A stretch of 49,418 bases of DNA from Actinomycetota bacterium (GTDB lineage Bacteria; Actinomycetota; Thermoleophilia; Gaiellales; Gaiellaceae): contig JACDEU010000017.1 in the NCBI GenBank assembly GCA_013816245.1, positions 1-49,418 on the forward strand, written 5' to 3'. Of this stretch, positions 38,486-47,535 are shown one piece after another. A program made the position numbers and the translations under genes. Below the pieces are notes generated by a model, which saw only the letters and a list, made by a program, of their open reading frames with translations, did not search any database and was not told the DNA's origin. The number at the start of each line of letters is the position of its first letter. Position 1 is the first letter of the stretch.

Positions 38486-38651
38486 TGCGCGATACTACGC
38501 AGAAGGCACTGGGGCCCCGGGTCACCTTGTGGCTAGGCCCAGGACGTGCGGCGCGAATCTCTGAAAAGTGCGCGAATTGGTATTAGAGTCTCTGGATCTC
38601 GTCACTTAGGAGACTGCAGTGAAGTCTCCGGTCATCAACTAGGAGGCTGCA
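38486..38651. promoter_or_regulatory. Promoter and leader region of the sugar ABC operon
   Basis: AT-rich GAATTGGTATTAGAGT (about 38573-38588) may hold a -10. Further on, the sequence AGGAG-CTGCAGTGAA occurs twice (38607-38623 and 38640-38656, one base different), giving a short reading frame before the main gene (see next entry). Confidence 0.5.
38619..38642 (+). CDS. Candidate 7-codon leader peptide
   Basis: GTG at 38619 follows AGGAG by the same spacing as the true gene start and reads MKSPVIN then TAG. The stop overlaps the next ribosome-binding site. The surrounding 17-bp segment is a near-perfect copy of the start region of the binding-protein gene (33-bp offset). It may be a translated uORF that couples or attenuates the main gene, or just a tandem duplication scar. 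Confidence 0.4.
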   Translation: MKSPVIN

Positions 38652-39719
38652 GTGAAACGATTCTTTCGTAGGTCGGCGGCGGCGGGTCTCGTCGTAGTCC
38701 TGCTCGGCGTTGCTGCCACGATTGCGGTTACGGGCGCAACGGCCAAGAGCTCCGCGAACATCCAGGTCTGTGTCCTGCTTCCGGACACGAAATCATCTGT
38801 CCGCTGGACGCAGTTCGACGCGCCGGCGTTCGCCAAGGCCCTGAAGAAGGCCGGAGTGACCTACTCGATCACGAACGCGTTGAACGAGCCGCAGAAGATG
38901 GTCTCGCAGGCCGATTCGTGTCTGTCCCGCGGGGCGAAGGTGGCCATCGTCACCGACATCGCGCAGGGCACGTCGATCGCGATCGAGAAGAAGTTCGCGA
39001 AGGCAGGCGGTCAGTCGATCGACTACGACCGCCAGGTGGTGGGCGGTAGCGCGAAGGTCTACGTCTCGTTCGACGGCAAGGCCGTCGGCGCAGCCCAGGC
39101 CAAGGGCGTCGTCAACGCCCTGAAGAGCAAGTCGAAGCCCGTCGTGGCCGAGCTCTGGGGCGGCCCGACGGATCAGAATGCGTTCTGGTTCAAGAGCGGA
39201 AACGACGCGGTTCTGAACCCGCTCTTCAAGAGCGGCAAGCTCAACAAGGGGCCGCAGCAGTTCGTGCCACTCTGGCTGGCGACGAACGCCCAGCCGATCT
39301 TCGAGCAGATGCTCCTCAAGACGAGCAATAAGATCGACGGCGCCATTGCTGCGAACGACGGCATCGCCGGCGCTGTGATTGCCGCCCTGAAGGCGAAGAA
39401 GCTGAAGCCAATCGCGTTGTCGGGACAGGATGCGACCGTGCAAGGCGTGCAGAACATCATCTCGGGCTGGCAGACGATGACTGTCTACAAATACGTGCCC
39501 CTCGAGGCCAACGCAGCCGCGGCGGCGGCAGTCGCACTGCTGAAGCACAAGAAGGTTCCCGGGGTCAACGGGTTCCGCAAGAACGGCACCAAGAAGGAGC
39601 CGCTTGTCAGGATCCCGATCGTCTCGATCACGAAGGCCAACTACACGCGACTCTTCAAGGACAAGTTCCTGAAGAAGAGCGACGTCTGCGTCGGCGAGTT
39701 CAAGCAGTTCTGCTCGTAG
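38652..39719 (+). CDS. Sugar ABC transporter substrate-binding protein
   Basis: This 355-residue periplasmic-binding protein of the peripla_BP_4 (xylose/ribose-binding-like) type has a signal peptide RFFRRSAAAGLVVVLLGVAA with no lipobox cysteine. The mature part shows IQVCVLLPDTKSSVRWTQFD, GAKVAIVTDIAQ, IAANDGIAGAVIAALKAK and ALSGQDATVQGVQNI, the usual sugar-contact D/N sites. GTG at 38652 follows AGGAGG. It starts the operon with the ATPase and permease. The sugar is unknown (xylose or fructose-like). Confidence 0.9.
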   Translation: MKRFFRRSAAAGLVVVLLGVAATIAVTGATAKSSANIQVCVLLPDTKSSVRWTQFDAPAFAKALKKAGVTYSITNALNEPQKMVSQADSCLSRGAKVAIVTDIAQGTSIAIEKKFAKAGGQSIDYDRQVVGGSAKVYVSFDGKAVGAAQAKGVVNALKSKSKPVVAELWGGPTDQNAFWFKSGNDAVLNPLFKSGKLNKGPQQFVPLWLATNAQPIFEQMLLKTSNKIDGAIAANDGIAGAVIAALKAKKLKPIALSGQDATVQGVQNIISGWQTMTVYKYVPLEANAAAAAAVALLKHKKVPGVNGFRKNGTKKEPLVRIPIVSITKANYTRLFKDKFLKKSDVCVGEFKQFCS

Positions 39720-39735
39720 CCAAACTGGACCGACA

Positions 39736-39765
39736 GGAGGAGGCGCCCAGGTGGGCGCCTCCTCC
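39736..39765 (+). terminator. 13-bp perfect hairpin between binding protein and ATPase genes
   Basis: The arms GGAGGAGGCGCCC and GGGCGCCTCCTCC pair exactly around AGGT, followed by GGCTTTG. It is a likely partial terminator or 3'-end-protecting hairpin that keeps binding protein expression above that of the membrane parts, a common arrangement in sugar ABC operons. Confidence 0.7.
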
Positions 39766-39792
39766 GGCTTTGTGGTAGGAAACGCGACACCC

Positions 39793-40578
39793 GTGAGCGA
39801 GACGCCGATCCTCCAACTCCGCGGTATCTCGAAATCGTTCGGGTCGGTGCAGGCGCTCACCGATGTCGACTTCGAGGTGCGCCTCGGAGAGGTCATGGCC
39901 CTCGTCGGTGACAACGGCGCCGGCAAGTCGACCCTGATCAAGTGTGTGGCCGGCATCCACAGCCCGGACAGCGGGCAGATCCTCTTCGACGGGAAGCCCG
40001 TTCACATCCACAGCCCCAAGGATGCCGCGCGGCTGGGAATCGAATTCGTCTACCAGGATCTCGCACTGTGCGACAACCTCGACGTGGTCCAGAACATGTA
40101 CCTGGGCCGCGAGGAGCGCGACTGGCTCTTCCGTTTGAAAGAGCCGCTCATGGAGCAGCGCACCGCCGAGACCCTCAAGTCGCTGTCCGTCACGACCATC
40201 CGCTCGATCCGTCAGCCCGTGGCGTCGCTGTCGGGCGGCCAGCGCCAGTCGGTCGCTGTCGCCAAGGCTGTGCAGTGGAACTCCAAGCTCGTCATCCTCG
40301 ACGAGCCCACCGCCGCGCTCGGCGTCGCTCAGACGCGCCAGGTGCTCGAGCTCGTCAAGCGCCTCGCCGACCAGGGCCTGGCGGTCGTGCTTATCTCGCA
40401 CAACCTCCACGACGTCTTCGAGGTGGCGACGAGCATCACCGTGCTGCGCCTCGGCCGCGACGTCGGCGTCTACGAGCGGGAGAAGACCACCCAACAGGAG
40501 GTCGTGCAAGCGATCACCGCGGGTATTCCGACCAAGGTCTCGGGCATCCCGGAGACGACGCCGGAGCTCGCGTCGTGA
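39793..40578 (+). CDS. Sugar ABC transporter ATP-binding protein (single ABC domain)
   Basis: This 262-residue ABC ATPase has Walker A GDNGAGKSTL, signature LSGGQRQSVAVAKA, Walker B LVILDEPTAAL and the switch His in LISHNLHDVFE. It has only one nucleotide-binding domain, like FrcA, not the two of XylG/RbsA. Upstream in-frame codons to 39751 fall inside the hairpin and are rejected; GTG at 39793 directly precedes SETPILQLRGISKSFG. It overlaps the permease start by 4 nt (GTGA). Confidence 0.9.
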   Translation: MSETPILQLRGISKSFGSVQALTDVDFEVRLGEVMALVGDNGAGKSTLIKCVAGIHSPDSGQILFDGKPVHIHSPKDAARLGIEFVYQDLALCDNLDVVQNMYLGREERDWLFRLKEPLMEQRTAETLKSLSVTTIRSIRQPVASLSGGQRQSVAVAKAVQWNSKLVILDEPTAALGVAQTRQVLELVKRLADQGLAVVLISHNLHDVFEVATSITVLRLGRDVGVYEREKTTQQEVVQAITAGIPTKVSGIPETTPELAS

Positions 40579-41828
40579 GCTCGGAAGTCGACGTCACCGC
40601 ACCGGGGATCGGTCTCCCGGAAGGCGACGACGCCGAGGCGGAAGCGGGGCTCTGGCGCCGGGCGTACGACAATCTCAGGTCGGGGAACCTCGGCGTCCTG
40701 CCCATCGTCATCGGTCTGGCGCTGATCGTCGTCTTCTTCAGCTACAAGGCGACGAACTTTTTCACGGCCGACAACTTCAACAACATCATCGTCCAGATGG
40801 CTGGCCTGACCATGCTCGCCTTCGGCGTGGTCTTTGTCCTTCTGCTTGGCGAGATCGACCTTTCGATCGGGTATCTGAGCGGGATAGCGGCCCTGGCCGT
40901 CGCCGAGTTCCAGCTTGCGGGTAGCAGTCACCAGTACCCTGGACTCGTCGCAATCGCCATCGCTGTGGGCCTTTGTGCATTCATCGGCGGCGTCCAGGGC
41001 TCGATCGTGGCCAAGGTCGGCGTCCCGTCGTTCGTCGTCACGCTCGCAGGTCTTCTGATCTGGCAGGGAGTGATCCTGCAAGTGCTCGAGGTCAAGGGCG
41101 TGATCGTTATCCAGGACGCGTGGATCAACGACACAGCCAACCATTACTTCACGGCGAGGGTGGGGTGGATCATCGCGGCAGTCGTCACCGGTGTCTACGC
41201 GCTCGGCACGCTGGGCAGCGTCGTGAGCAATCGCCGTGCCGGCGTTGCGATCCGACGTCCGCTCCTCGTTGTGGCCAAGGTCGTCGGCGTTGCTGTCGCG
41301 ACGTTCGGGACCGTGGCCGTCTCCAACCACGCCAACGTGCCGAACGGGCTACCGCTGGCCGGCGTCCTCGTCGTCATATTCCTCATCGTCTTGACCTTCC
41401 TGGCCAAGCGAACTCCGTTCGGGCGCCACGTCTACGCCGTTGGCGGCAATGCCGAAGCGGCTCGTCGCGCAGGCATCAACGTTGCCCGCATCCGGATCAT
41501 CGTTTTCATGATCTCCGGCGGTATGGCCGGGGTGGGAGGCGTGATCCTGGCAGCGCGCCTGAACTCCGTCGACCTCAACGTCGGCGGCGGCACACTGCTG
41601 CTCGACGCGATCTCCGCCGCGGTCATCGGCGGCACGAGCCTGTTCGGTGGTCGTGGCGAGGTGCGCAGCGCGCTTCTCGGCGCGCTCGTGATCGCAACGG
41701 TCTCGAACGGTCTCAACACGGCCGGCTACAAGACGGGGACGATCTACATCGTCACCGGTGTCATCCTCTTGCTCGCCGTGACGCTCGACACGATCGCGCG
41801 CAGGCTCCAGGCGCGCTCCGGCCGCTAG
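40575..41828 (+). CDS. Sugar ABC transporter permease, XylH/FrcC type
   Basis: This 417-residue permease has about 10-12 membrane segments. Family motifs are MLAFGVVFVLLLGEIDLSIG, GVPSFVVTLAGLLIWQGV, YAVGGNAEAARRAGIN and AVIGGTSLFGGRGEVRSA. The hydrophilic N-terminal 35 residues (PEGDDAEAEAGLWRRA) are cytoplasmic. The reading frame runs far upstream but the GTG at 40575 overlapping the ATPase stop is the credible start. It works with the two preceding products. Confidence 0.92.
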   Translation: MSSEVDVTAPGIGLPEGDDAEAEAGLWRRAYDNLRSGNLGVLPIVIGLALIVVFFSYKATNFFTADNFNNIIVQMAGLTMLAFGVVFVLLLGEIDLSIGYLSGIAALAVAEFQLAGSSHQYPGLVAIAIAVGLCAFIGGVQGSIVAKVGVPSFVVTLAGLLIWQGVILQVLEVKGVIVIQDAWINDTANHYFTARVGWIIAAVVTGVYALGTLGSVVSNRRAGVAIRRPLLVVAKVVGVAVATFGTVAVSNHANVPNGLPLAGVLVVIFLIVLTFLAKRTPFGRHVYAVGGNAEAARRAGINVARIRIIVFMISGGMAGVGGVILAARLNSVDLNVGGGTLLLDAISAAVIGGTSLFGGRGEVRSALLGALVIATVSNGLNTAGYKTGTIYIVTGVILLLAVTLDTIARRLQARSGR

Positions 41829-41833
41829 CGCTC

Positions 41834-44800
41834 CTACCGCACGGTGCCGGCGAAGTAGCGCTCGGCAAGCACAAAGGCCCGCTTACCGACCGTCGATCCG
41901 ATCCGGCGGCCGCCAAGGTCGTCGGCTGCGATGTGGATGCCGCCGTAGATGCGCGAGATCCCCGCCTGGTCGGCCGCGTCGTAGTAGGTCGCCCACCGAA
42001 GCGTCAGCGGCTTGCTCGGCCCCCGTTCGAACTTGAGGTAGCCCGGAGCAAAGGTCTGCGTGAACTCTCCGCCGGGGAAGTAGGGACTGCCGGTGTATGC
42101 GGCGAGTACCTCGGCTGCCGCACGGCTGAACGTGCTGTGGCCGGAAACGAAGCCCGGGAAGGCCGGGGTGACGAAGGTCGCCCTTTGGTAGGGGACCCAG
42201 CGCTCGCCGAGAATCCAGCCGGCGCCGCTCACCTGGCTCGGATCTTTCGGATTTCCGCGCCAGGCCCGAATGGCGATCTCGCCGACGTGATCGGCAAGGG
42301 CGGCGTGACGCTGACTCGGCGCGCTCGATTCCTTGGTGATCAGCTCGATTAGGCCCGGGATCAACGGCAGGCCCGCCGGGTCGTACGAGGGGAGCTCTGG
42401 ATCGCTCGACTGGCCGTGCTCGGCGAGGTAGCGGATCATCGAGATGGGCCGAACCGACTGGTATTTGCGCTTCAGGCCCCAGGCTGCGATCGCGGCGTCG
42501 TGCGCGGCGCCGTTGAGAGCGAAGTACATCTGCACGTCCCAGCGCAGGCGGTTCGCTGCTCCCGTGCCGATCCGCGACGCCAGCAGCGGCGAGTTCGAAA
42601 CGGTGTTGGCAAGCACGTTCCAGTGGCCGGGCGGGGTCTCCGAACTAGGCCCGTCGGCCCAGAACTCGGCCAGCACGCGGGCGTAGTCCGCCTGGAGAAC
42701 GCGCTCGGGCGCATAGGGCTGACCCGTCGACGGGTTGACCGTGTAGCCATGGCCGTCGTTCGTCCCGAGGGGGTTGTTCCCCAACTCGTCGAGCCCGATG
42801 TCGATCACCTGTCCGTCGGCGGCGTCCAGTGCAGCGCTCTTGCGAATGACGTCTACGGCTGCTTGCTTGTATGCGGCGTCAGGTGGAGTCCCGATCGGCG
42901 GCGGACCGGGATCGATCGGCACGCCCCTCTTCGATTGCGGAAGAGCGAATCCGCGCACGTGACCCCACTCGGCGCCGATGAAGGTCTGCACATTGCCGGG
43001 GACGGCGAGCCCGTTCTGGGCCACGGTCTGGTCGAGCGCGAGCGGCTGCCAGAAGGTGGCGTCGTGCATGGCCGTCCCGGGGTCCTTCACGACGAGCGGC
43101 GCGTTCACGGGTACGTAGCTTTCGTCGGCATAGTGGAGTCGTTCGCGCGAGCCGTCGGTTCTTCCGGCTCGGATCACCGCGGCCGCAATGCGATTACCGA
43201 GTGCGGCCGGTGAGCGACCCTTCGTGCTCGTGAAGTCCAGTCGATAACACAGCGAGCGCATGGTTCGGGTGAGCTCGTCGAACGTCACCCGTACGTTGGC
43301 GCCGTACGCGTAGCGCCAGAGCAGGACGCGGTATGCCGCATAGCTGAGCGCGGTCTCTCGGGCAGCCTCGACGTCGGGAGCCTTGTCCTTCTCGGTGACG
43401 AAGTAGCCGTCCGCCTGCGGGTCGTAGGCCGCCCAGGCATCCCACATCGCCGCCGAGACGTGGAAGAGGTTCCGCGCGTGGGTGGTCGGCGCCGGGAGGT
43501 CTCGCCTGATGGCGTCGAGCATGGCCTCGTCCCACACGCGGGCGACCGAGCGTCCCTTCAGGTCGGCCCGTGTACATCCGCCGATCAGGGACGGCGCAGT
43601 CTGGGCGAGGCGCTGAGTCGATCGTGCATAGGTGGAGTCCCGCGTCTGGCGTCGGAAGAGGACGATGCGGTCGGCCGGCACGTTGTTCCTTTCGACGACG
43701 TGACCGGCCGGGTAGCGAACGATGAGCTGACTCACGCTCGTCGCCGCACCGAGTCCGAAGTGCAGTCGAGGGTCCTGCGACGACAGATAGCTCGAGCCTG
43801 CCTGCACCTCGCGCACCAGCCGGCGACCGTCCGGGAGGACCGCAGTCACGACGGCTCCGGGCGAGAACCCGGCGAGCCGCACCGCGAGCCAGTGGCCGAC
43901 GGCTCCGGTCGGGCGCAGGAGCTCCAGCTTCCCGCCGATCGTGTTGATGGCGATGTCCAGGCGGCCGTTGTTGTCGAAGTCGGCCGTCGTGAGGCCACGG
44001 CCGACGACGCGAGGCAGGTCGTATCCGCCGACGAGCGCGGTCCCGTCGGTGAATCGGGGCGCAGCCCCCGCGGCTGCGCCCATGTTCTCGAGCACCTGGA
44101 TCGGTTGCGCGTCCCGCGCGAGATTGGTCACCGGGATTCCGCCGCTGGCGAGCACGAGATCGAGATTGCCGTCCAGGTCGAGGTCGACCCAGGAAGCTCC
44201 CCAGCCGGTGAACGTCTTGCCGAATGCCGGCGTGAACGCCACATGGACGTCGTTGAACGACGATCCGGACGCAATGGGCTGCTGGCCGGTGTAGACCGCA
44301 TGGCCCTGGCCGCGCGAGTTCGAGACGAGTAGATCGGTGTGCCCATCACTGTTGAAGTCCGCAGCCGCGACACCCATTCCGGCATTCGGGTCGGCCACGC
44401 CCGCGATGGCTGCACGCTCCTCGAAGCGGAAGCCGAGCCCTGCCGGATCGGCCTTCCTCCCGCCCGGCCAGGCGAGGTTCTGGTACAGCCGGTTCGGGTC
44501 ACCGTCGTTCGCGACGTAGAGATCGAGCCGCCCGTCGGCGTCGAGATCGGAGAAGACTGCACCGAGGCTGTGATCGAACCGCGCGGCCTCGAGGCCCGCC
44601 TGAACGCCGACCTCGCGAAACTTCGAGTGTCCATTGCGGTCGTGCCCGATGTTGAGGTACAGGAGGTCGCGGACGCCCGCGAAGTTGTTCGGGAACCCCG
44701 CAGCGGAGCCGGGAACGGGGACGTTGGGGTCGGTGTAGCCCGCGACGTAGAGGTCGGGCCGACCGTCGCCGTTCACATCTCCCACCGCGGCTCCTGCATG

Positions 44801-45379
44801 CCAGCCGTACCTACTGATCCCCGCCGCGCGGGCGCCTTCGGTGAACGTGCCGTCGCGGTTGTTCCAGAGCAGCTTGTCGTAGCCGGCAGTCGTCACGTAC
44901 AGATCGGTGTAGCCGTCCCGGTTGAAGTCCGCTGCCACGCATCCCTCGCCGCGGACGGCGAGGCCGGCCCTCGAGTGGTGGCTCACATTGGTGAAGTGGC
45001 CCTTCCTGTTGCGGAAGAGCGCGCTCCGAGGGAGGCCGCCGTGCTTACGCCAGCGATCGACGTCGGCTTGCGAATACGAGTTCACGACGAACAGATCGAT
45101 CCAGCCGTCGTTGTTGTAGTCGAGAGCACACAGCCCGCCTCCGGTCATCGCCGCCGGGTCGGGCGAGACACCGAACCGAAACGCACCCTGTCGCAGGTCG
45201 AGCCCGACCCAGCCGGCGACGTTCCTCAGGCGAATCCCCTCGAACCCAGAGCTCGAGGCCTTCGCGGCGTTTGCCGAGGAAGGCCAGCCCGAGGGGGCTA
45301 TGACAGCAAGGGCGGGGAGACCGAAGACAGCCACCAGGACCAGGGCTCGTCGTGCGAGGCGGGCGACCTTGACGCGCAT
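41834..45379 (-). CDS. Secreted FG-GAP/ASPIC repeat protein fused to a vanadium-haloperoxidase-like domain
   Basis: This 1181-residue exported protein has a signal peptide ending near ANAA. Residues about 45-480 are FG-GAP/VCBS beta-propeller repeats with calcium-type loops such as DYNNDGWIDLF, DFNRDGYTDLY and DVNGDGRPDLY. An ASPIC/UnbV domain follows (VGHWLAVRLAGFSPGAVVTA; LIVRYPAGHVVE). The last 580 residues are VHPO/PAP2-like: RPISMIRYLAEHG, FPGFVSGHSTFSRAAAEVL (acid-phosphatase SGHS) and YGGIHIAADDLGGRRIG. This may be an extracellular haloperoxidase or phosphatase with a propeller anchor. ATG at 45379 gives the signal peptide. Confidence 0.85.
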   Translation of the reverse strand: MRVKVARLARRALVLVAVFGLPALAVIAPSGWPSSANAAKASSSGFEGIRLRNVAGWVGLDLRQGAFRFGVSPDPAAMTGGGLCALDYNNDGWIDLFVVNSYSQADVDRWRKHGGLPRSALFRNRKGHFTNVSHHSRAGLAVRGEGCVAADFNRDGYTDLYVTTAGYDKLLWNNRDGTFTEGARAAGISRYGWHAGAAVGDVNGDGRPDLYVAGYTDPNVPVPGSAAGFPNNFAGVRDLLYLNIGHDRNGHSKFREVGVQAGLEAARFDHSLGAVFSDLDADGRLDLYVANDGDPNRLYQNLAWPGGRKADPAGLGFRFEERAAIAGVADPNAGMGVAAADFNSDGHTDLLVSNSRGQGHAVYTGQQPIASGSSFNDVHVAFTPAFGKTFTGWGASWVDLDLDGNLDLVLASGGIPVTNLARDAQPIQVLENMGAAAGAAPRFTDGTALVGGYDLPRVVGRGLTTADFDNNGRLDIAINTIGGKLELLRPTGAVGHWLAVRLAGFSPGAVVTAVLPDGRRLVREVQAGSSYLSSQDPRLHFGLGAATSVSQLIVRYPAGHVVERNNVPADRIVLFRRQTRDSTYARSTQRLAQTAPSLIGGCTRADLKGRSVARVWDEAMLDAIRRDLPAPTTHARNLFHVSAAMWDAWAAYDPQADGYFVTEKDKAPDVEAARETALSYAAYRVLLWRYAYGANVRVTFDELTRTMRSLCYRLDFTSTKGRSPAALGNRIAAAVIRAGRTDGSRERLHYADESYVPVNAPLVVKDPGTAMHDATFWQPLALDQTVAQNGLAVPGNVQTFIGAEWGHVRGFALPQSKRGVPIDPGPPPIGTPPDAAYKQAAVDVIRKSAALDAADGQVIDIGLDELGNNPLGTNDGHGYTVNPSTGQPYAPERVLQADYARVLAEFWADGPSSETPPGHWNVLANTVSNSPLLASRIGTGAANRLRWDVQMYFALNGAAHDAAIAAWGLKRKYQSVRPISMIRYLAEHGQSSDPELPSYDPAGLPLIPGLIELITKESSAPSQRHAALADHVGEIAIRAWRGNPKDPSQVSGAGWILGERWVPYQRATFVTPAFPGFVSGHSTFSRAAAEVLAAYTGSPYFPGGEFTQTFAPGYLKFERGPSKPLTLRWATYYDAADQAGISRIYGGIHIAADDLGGRRIGSTVGKRAFVLAERYFAGTVR

Positions 45380-45447
45380 GGAGTTGAACTACAGCACGTT
45401 TCGCGCTGCGCCACGATGCGGGCCCAACCTGGCCCTAGAATCGCGGC

Positions 45448-45837
45448 GTGAAGCTCGAGGACGCCCAGGCGATCGTGGATTTCGTGGTGCGCGAGGCGGC
45501 TGGTCCCGTCTCGGTCTTCGTCGCGGATACCCATGGCGAGCTCGTCGCGGCCGCGACGATGGACGGCGCGGCACCGGACACGCGCCTGAACGCCGAGCGG
45601 AAGGCCTATACGGCCGCGCGGAGCGACGCACGTTCGACGAGAGAGCTGGCGGAGAAGGTGCGCGAGGACGCCGTCGAGCGCGAGAGCTTCGACCCGTTCT
45701 TCACCTTCTTCCTCGGCGGTCTCGCCGCGTTCGATGGCGAGACACGGGTGGGTGCCGTCGGCGTTAGCGGCATGCCGGGGGAGGTCGACGAAGCCCTCGC
45801 GCGCCAGGCACTCGAGGCCGCCGGCTTCTCCTGCTGA
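45448..45837 (+). CDS. GlcG/HbpS-family protein
   Basis: This 129-residue single-domain protein shows the family pattern KLEDAQAIVDFVVREA, VFVADTHGELVAAATMDGA, LNAERKAYTAARS and VGAVGVSGMPGEVDEALARQ. Members bind haem or small molecules or serve as accessory proteins in glycolate/diol operons. GTG at 45448 is 68 bp from the divergent VHPO gene. Specific function unknown. Confidence 0.85.
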   Translation: MKLEDAQAIVDFVVREAAGPVSVFVADTHGELVAAATMDGAAPDTRLNAERKAYTAARSDARSTRELAEKVREDAVERESFDPFFTFFLGGLAAFDGETRVGAVGVSGMPGEVDEALARQALEAAGFSC

Positions 45838-45844
45838 GCCGTAA

Positions 45845-45949
45845 GTCGCCGGTTCGTCCGCGCAGCGGGCTGGCTATTCGGAGAGCGAGATCGGTGAGAT
45901 CGTGGACGAAGCGATCGAGGCAGATGCCGAGCTCGAACGCGCGGCGTAG
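45845..45949 (+). pseudogene. Fragment of an antitoxin-like small gene
   Basis: A 34-codon open stretch without a usable start reads RAGYSESEIGEIVDEAIE and ends in ADAELERAA then TAG. It resembles the helical end of short antitoxin or RHH-type proteins. No toxin is next to it. It is probably a relic and evidence is thin. Confidence 0.3.
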
Positions 45950-46001
45950 TCCCGGGCCGGCGCGCTGATCTCCTAGGTCCGGCGTAGCTGAGAGTTACCC
46001 C

Positions 46002-46472
46002 TTACTCTCGTCCCGGCAATTCGAAGCGAGCGATTATCCCCGTGTCCCCGCCCTCAGCAACGGGACGCTCCGGATGGCGGGTCGCCACCCAGGCGATCCC
46101 TCGCTCCGGATATGCGACGACGTCGGGAAAGCGCTTCGTCGAGACGCCGAGGATTCGTGCGGGCTCGTCCGTCGGGTTCGAGAGCGTGTGCAAGCCCTCG
46201 ATTCCTTCAGGGCAATACACAACGTCTCCCGGGGACAGCTGCTCTTCGCCGCTGCCGGTGCGGAGCGTGGGCGTGCCGCCCAGGACGAAGAACATCTCCT
46301 CGACGCCGTAGTGCATGTGCAGCCAACCTTCGGGCGCGCCGGGCTGTAGGTCGAGCAGCGAGGCGCCGAGCTTGTCCGCGCCCAGCGGATGCCCGAACGA
46401 TCGAGTGCGGAGCCCAAAGTCCTCACGGGTCTCGTCCCACGGCTCATCGTCCAGAAAGTTCAGGCGAGTCAT
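46002..46472 (-). CDS. Cupin-domain protein
   Basis: This 156-residue single cupin has motif 1 GWLHMHYGVEEMFFVLGG (H-x-H-x4-E metal residues) and motif 2 PGDVVYCPEGIEGLHTLSN (the second His). It probably binds Fe, Mn or Zn; the reaction or ligand is unknown. ATG at 46472. It is the last intact gene before the broken block to its right and runs in the same direction as that block. Confidence 0.88.
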   Translation of the reverse strand: MTRLNFLDDEPWDETREDFGLRTRSFGHPLGADKLGASLLDLQPGAPEGWLHMHYGVEEMFFVLGGTPTLRTGSGEEQLSPGDVVYCPEGIEGLHTLSNPTDEPARILGVSTKRFPDVVAYPERGIAWVATRHPERPVAEGGDTGIIARFELPGRE

Positions 46473-46559
46473 TCATACCTCCCATTCGACTCCCGTCCGT
46501 GCATGTCGCTGCATGGTTGCACGCACATCGAGCTAGAGCCAGAATCGGGTCGCGACCGG

Positions 46560-46873
46560 TCAGTCGATAGTCGTGACGTAGGCACCCACCAGCTCTGCGG
46601 TCTGCTGGTCGACGTGGCCTGGCGCCGATCGGCTTGGTCCTGTTGAAAATGCGCGAACGCAGCTGTCGAAGCGATCGGGTTGACCTCCTCATCGCCGTGG
46701 TTGTGAAACGAGACATGTACAAAGGAGTCGTCCGCGAGCCCGAGGACGATGTAGCTCACATTGTCAGGCTTGGTCTCGGCCAGCTCGGCAAAGACTCCTT
46801 CAACTCGACGTTGATTCTCATCCGCTGCCTCAGCGGACCGCATCGTGTAGCGCGTAACCAGACGTTTCTCCAT
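46560..46873 (-). pseudogene. Dimeric alpha-beta barrel (ABM-like) protein gene, frameshifted
   Basis: From ATG 46873, MEKRLVTRYTMRSAEAADE through FAHFQQDQADR reads as a small barrel protein of about 105 residues. At about 46621-46627 the frame is lost. The expected end, DQQTAELVGAYVTTID then TGA, is intact in the next frame (stop at 46560). The span of 314 nt is not a multiple of three, as expected for a single 1-base deletion. In the unshifted frame translation runs into the cupin start. Confidence 0.65.
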
Positions 46874-46874
46874 T

Positions 46875-47299
46875 GGGTAACTCTTATCGCCGCATCGTCG
46901 GCAGAGCTGTGATACGCCGACATCGTCGTTGTGGTGGCCCAGGCGAAGTAGGTCGTGCAATACCTGCCGAAGCGGCTCGTCGGCCATGCCGACATCCACT
47001 AATGCCTGGTCGAAACACGCGATGGCCCGCTGGTCCATCTCGTCGTGTGGGCCGTTGCCGCTGTGCAGACGGACAACGAACGTCTCGTCGCCATAGCTCT
47101 CGGAGTAGGTGGTCGGCCCGCCGAGGGCCTCGGCCCAATATGCGGCAAGCCGCTCGCTGTGCTGGGCGTGAAACCCGTGGCTGAAGGCATGGCGGACCAC
47201 TTCGTCGGCAAGCACCCTCGAATGCCAGGCTTTAGCCAAACGGATCAGCGCCTCTTCACCTCCGGCAGCCTCGTAGACGCTCTGCATGCCCGCGATCAT
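46875..47299 (-). pseudogene. Group II truncated haemoglobin-like gene, frameshifted and lacking its 3' end
   Basis: From ATG 47299 (or 47287), MQSVYEAAGGEEALIRLAKA, FSHGFHAQHSERLAAYWAEA and the TYSESYGDETFVVRLHSGNG region match group II truncated globins. After VLHD one extra base at about 46951 breaks the frame; the true continuation (YFAWATTTTMSAYHSSADD) is in the neighbouring frame. The usual terminal W-rich end is missing and merges into the start of the barrel-protein gene. Either a pseudogene or a cluster of assembly errors. Confidence 0.65.
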
Positions 47300-47347
47300 G
47301 TCAAGCTTCAAGAATCCATCGCGCCCTTGGTCGAAGCGGCAAGGCAA

Positions 47348-47535
47348 CCTTCAAGGAACGACCACACGCAGTTCGAGCACGCCGTCGGGCTTACGTTCGT
47401 GGTCCGACGAATCAGTCACATCTCCGGCAGACGCGCTCCGTCTTCAGGCGGCGCGCGCGCCAGACGAGGGTCCGCTTGCGCGTGCCAGTATTCGCGCGAT
47501 ATGTCACCCGTTTCGGTCAGGCTTCGGAGGAAGAG
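47348..47535. other. Short intergenic stretch between broken genes
   Basis: No supported gene. It ends with GGAGGAAGAG just before the ATG of the broken VOC gene at 47536, a credible ribosome-binding site. Nothing else recognised. Confidence 0.5.

Noticed and set aside
39751..39792. Start of the ABC ATPase at GTG 39751
   Set aside because: That codon lies inside a perfect 13-bp hairpin, and the protein family begins around 39793.
46469..47347. A single 292-residue protein in this open minus-strand frame
   Set aside because: It joins a globin start, a barrel protein and a non-homologous tail; the expected continuations of both proteins are found in neighbouring frames, so the long frame is an accident of two frameshifts.
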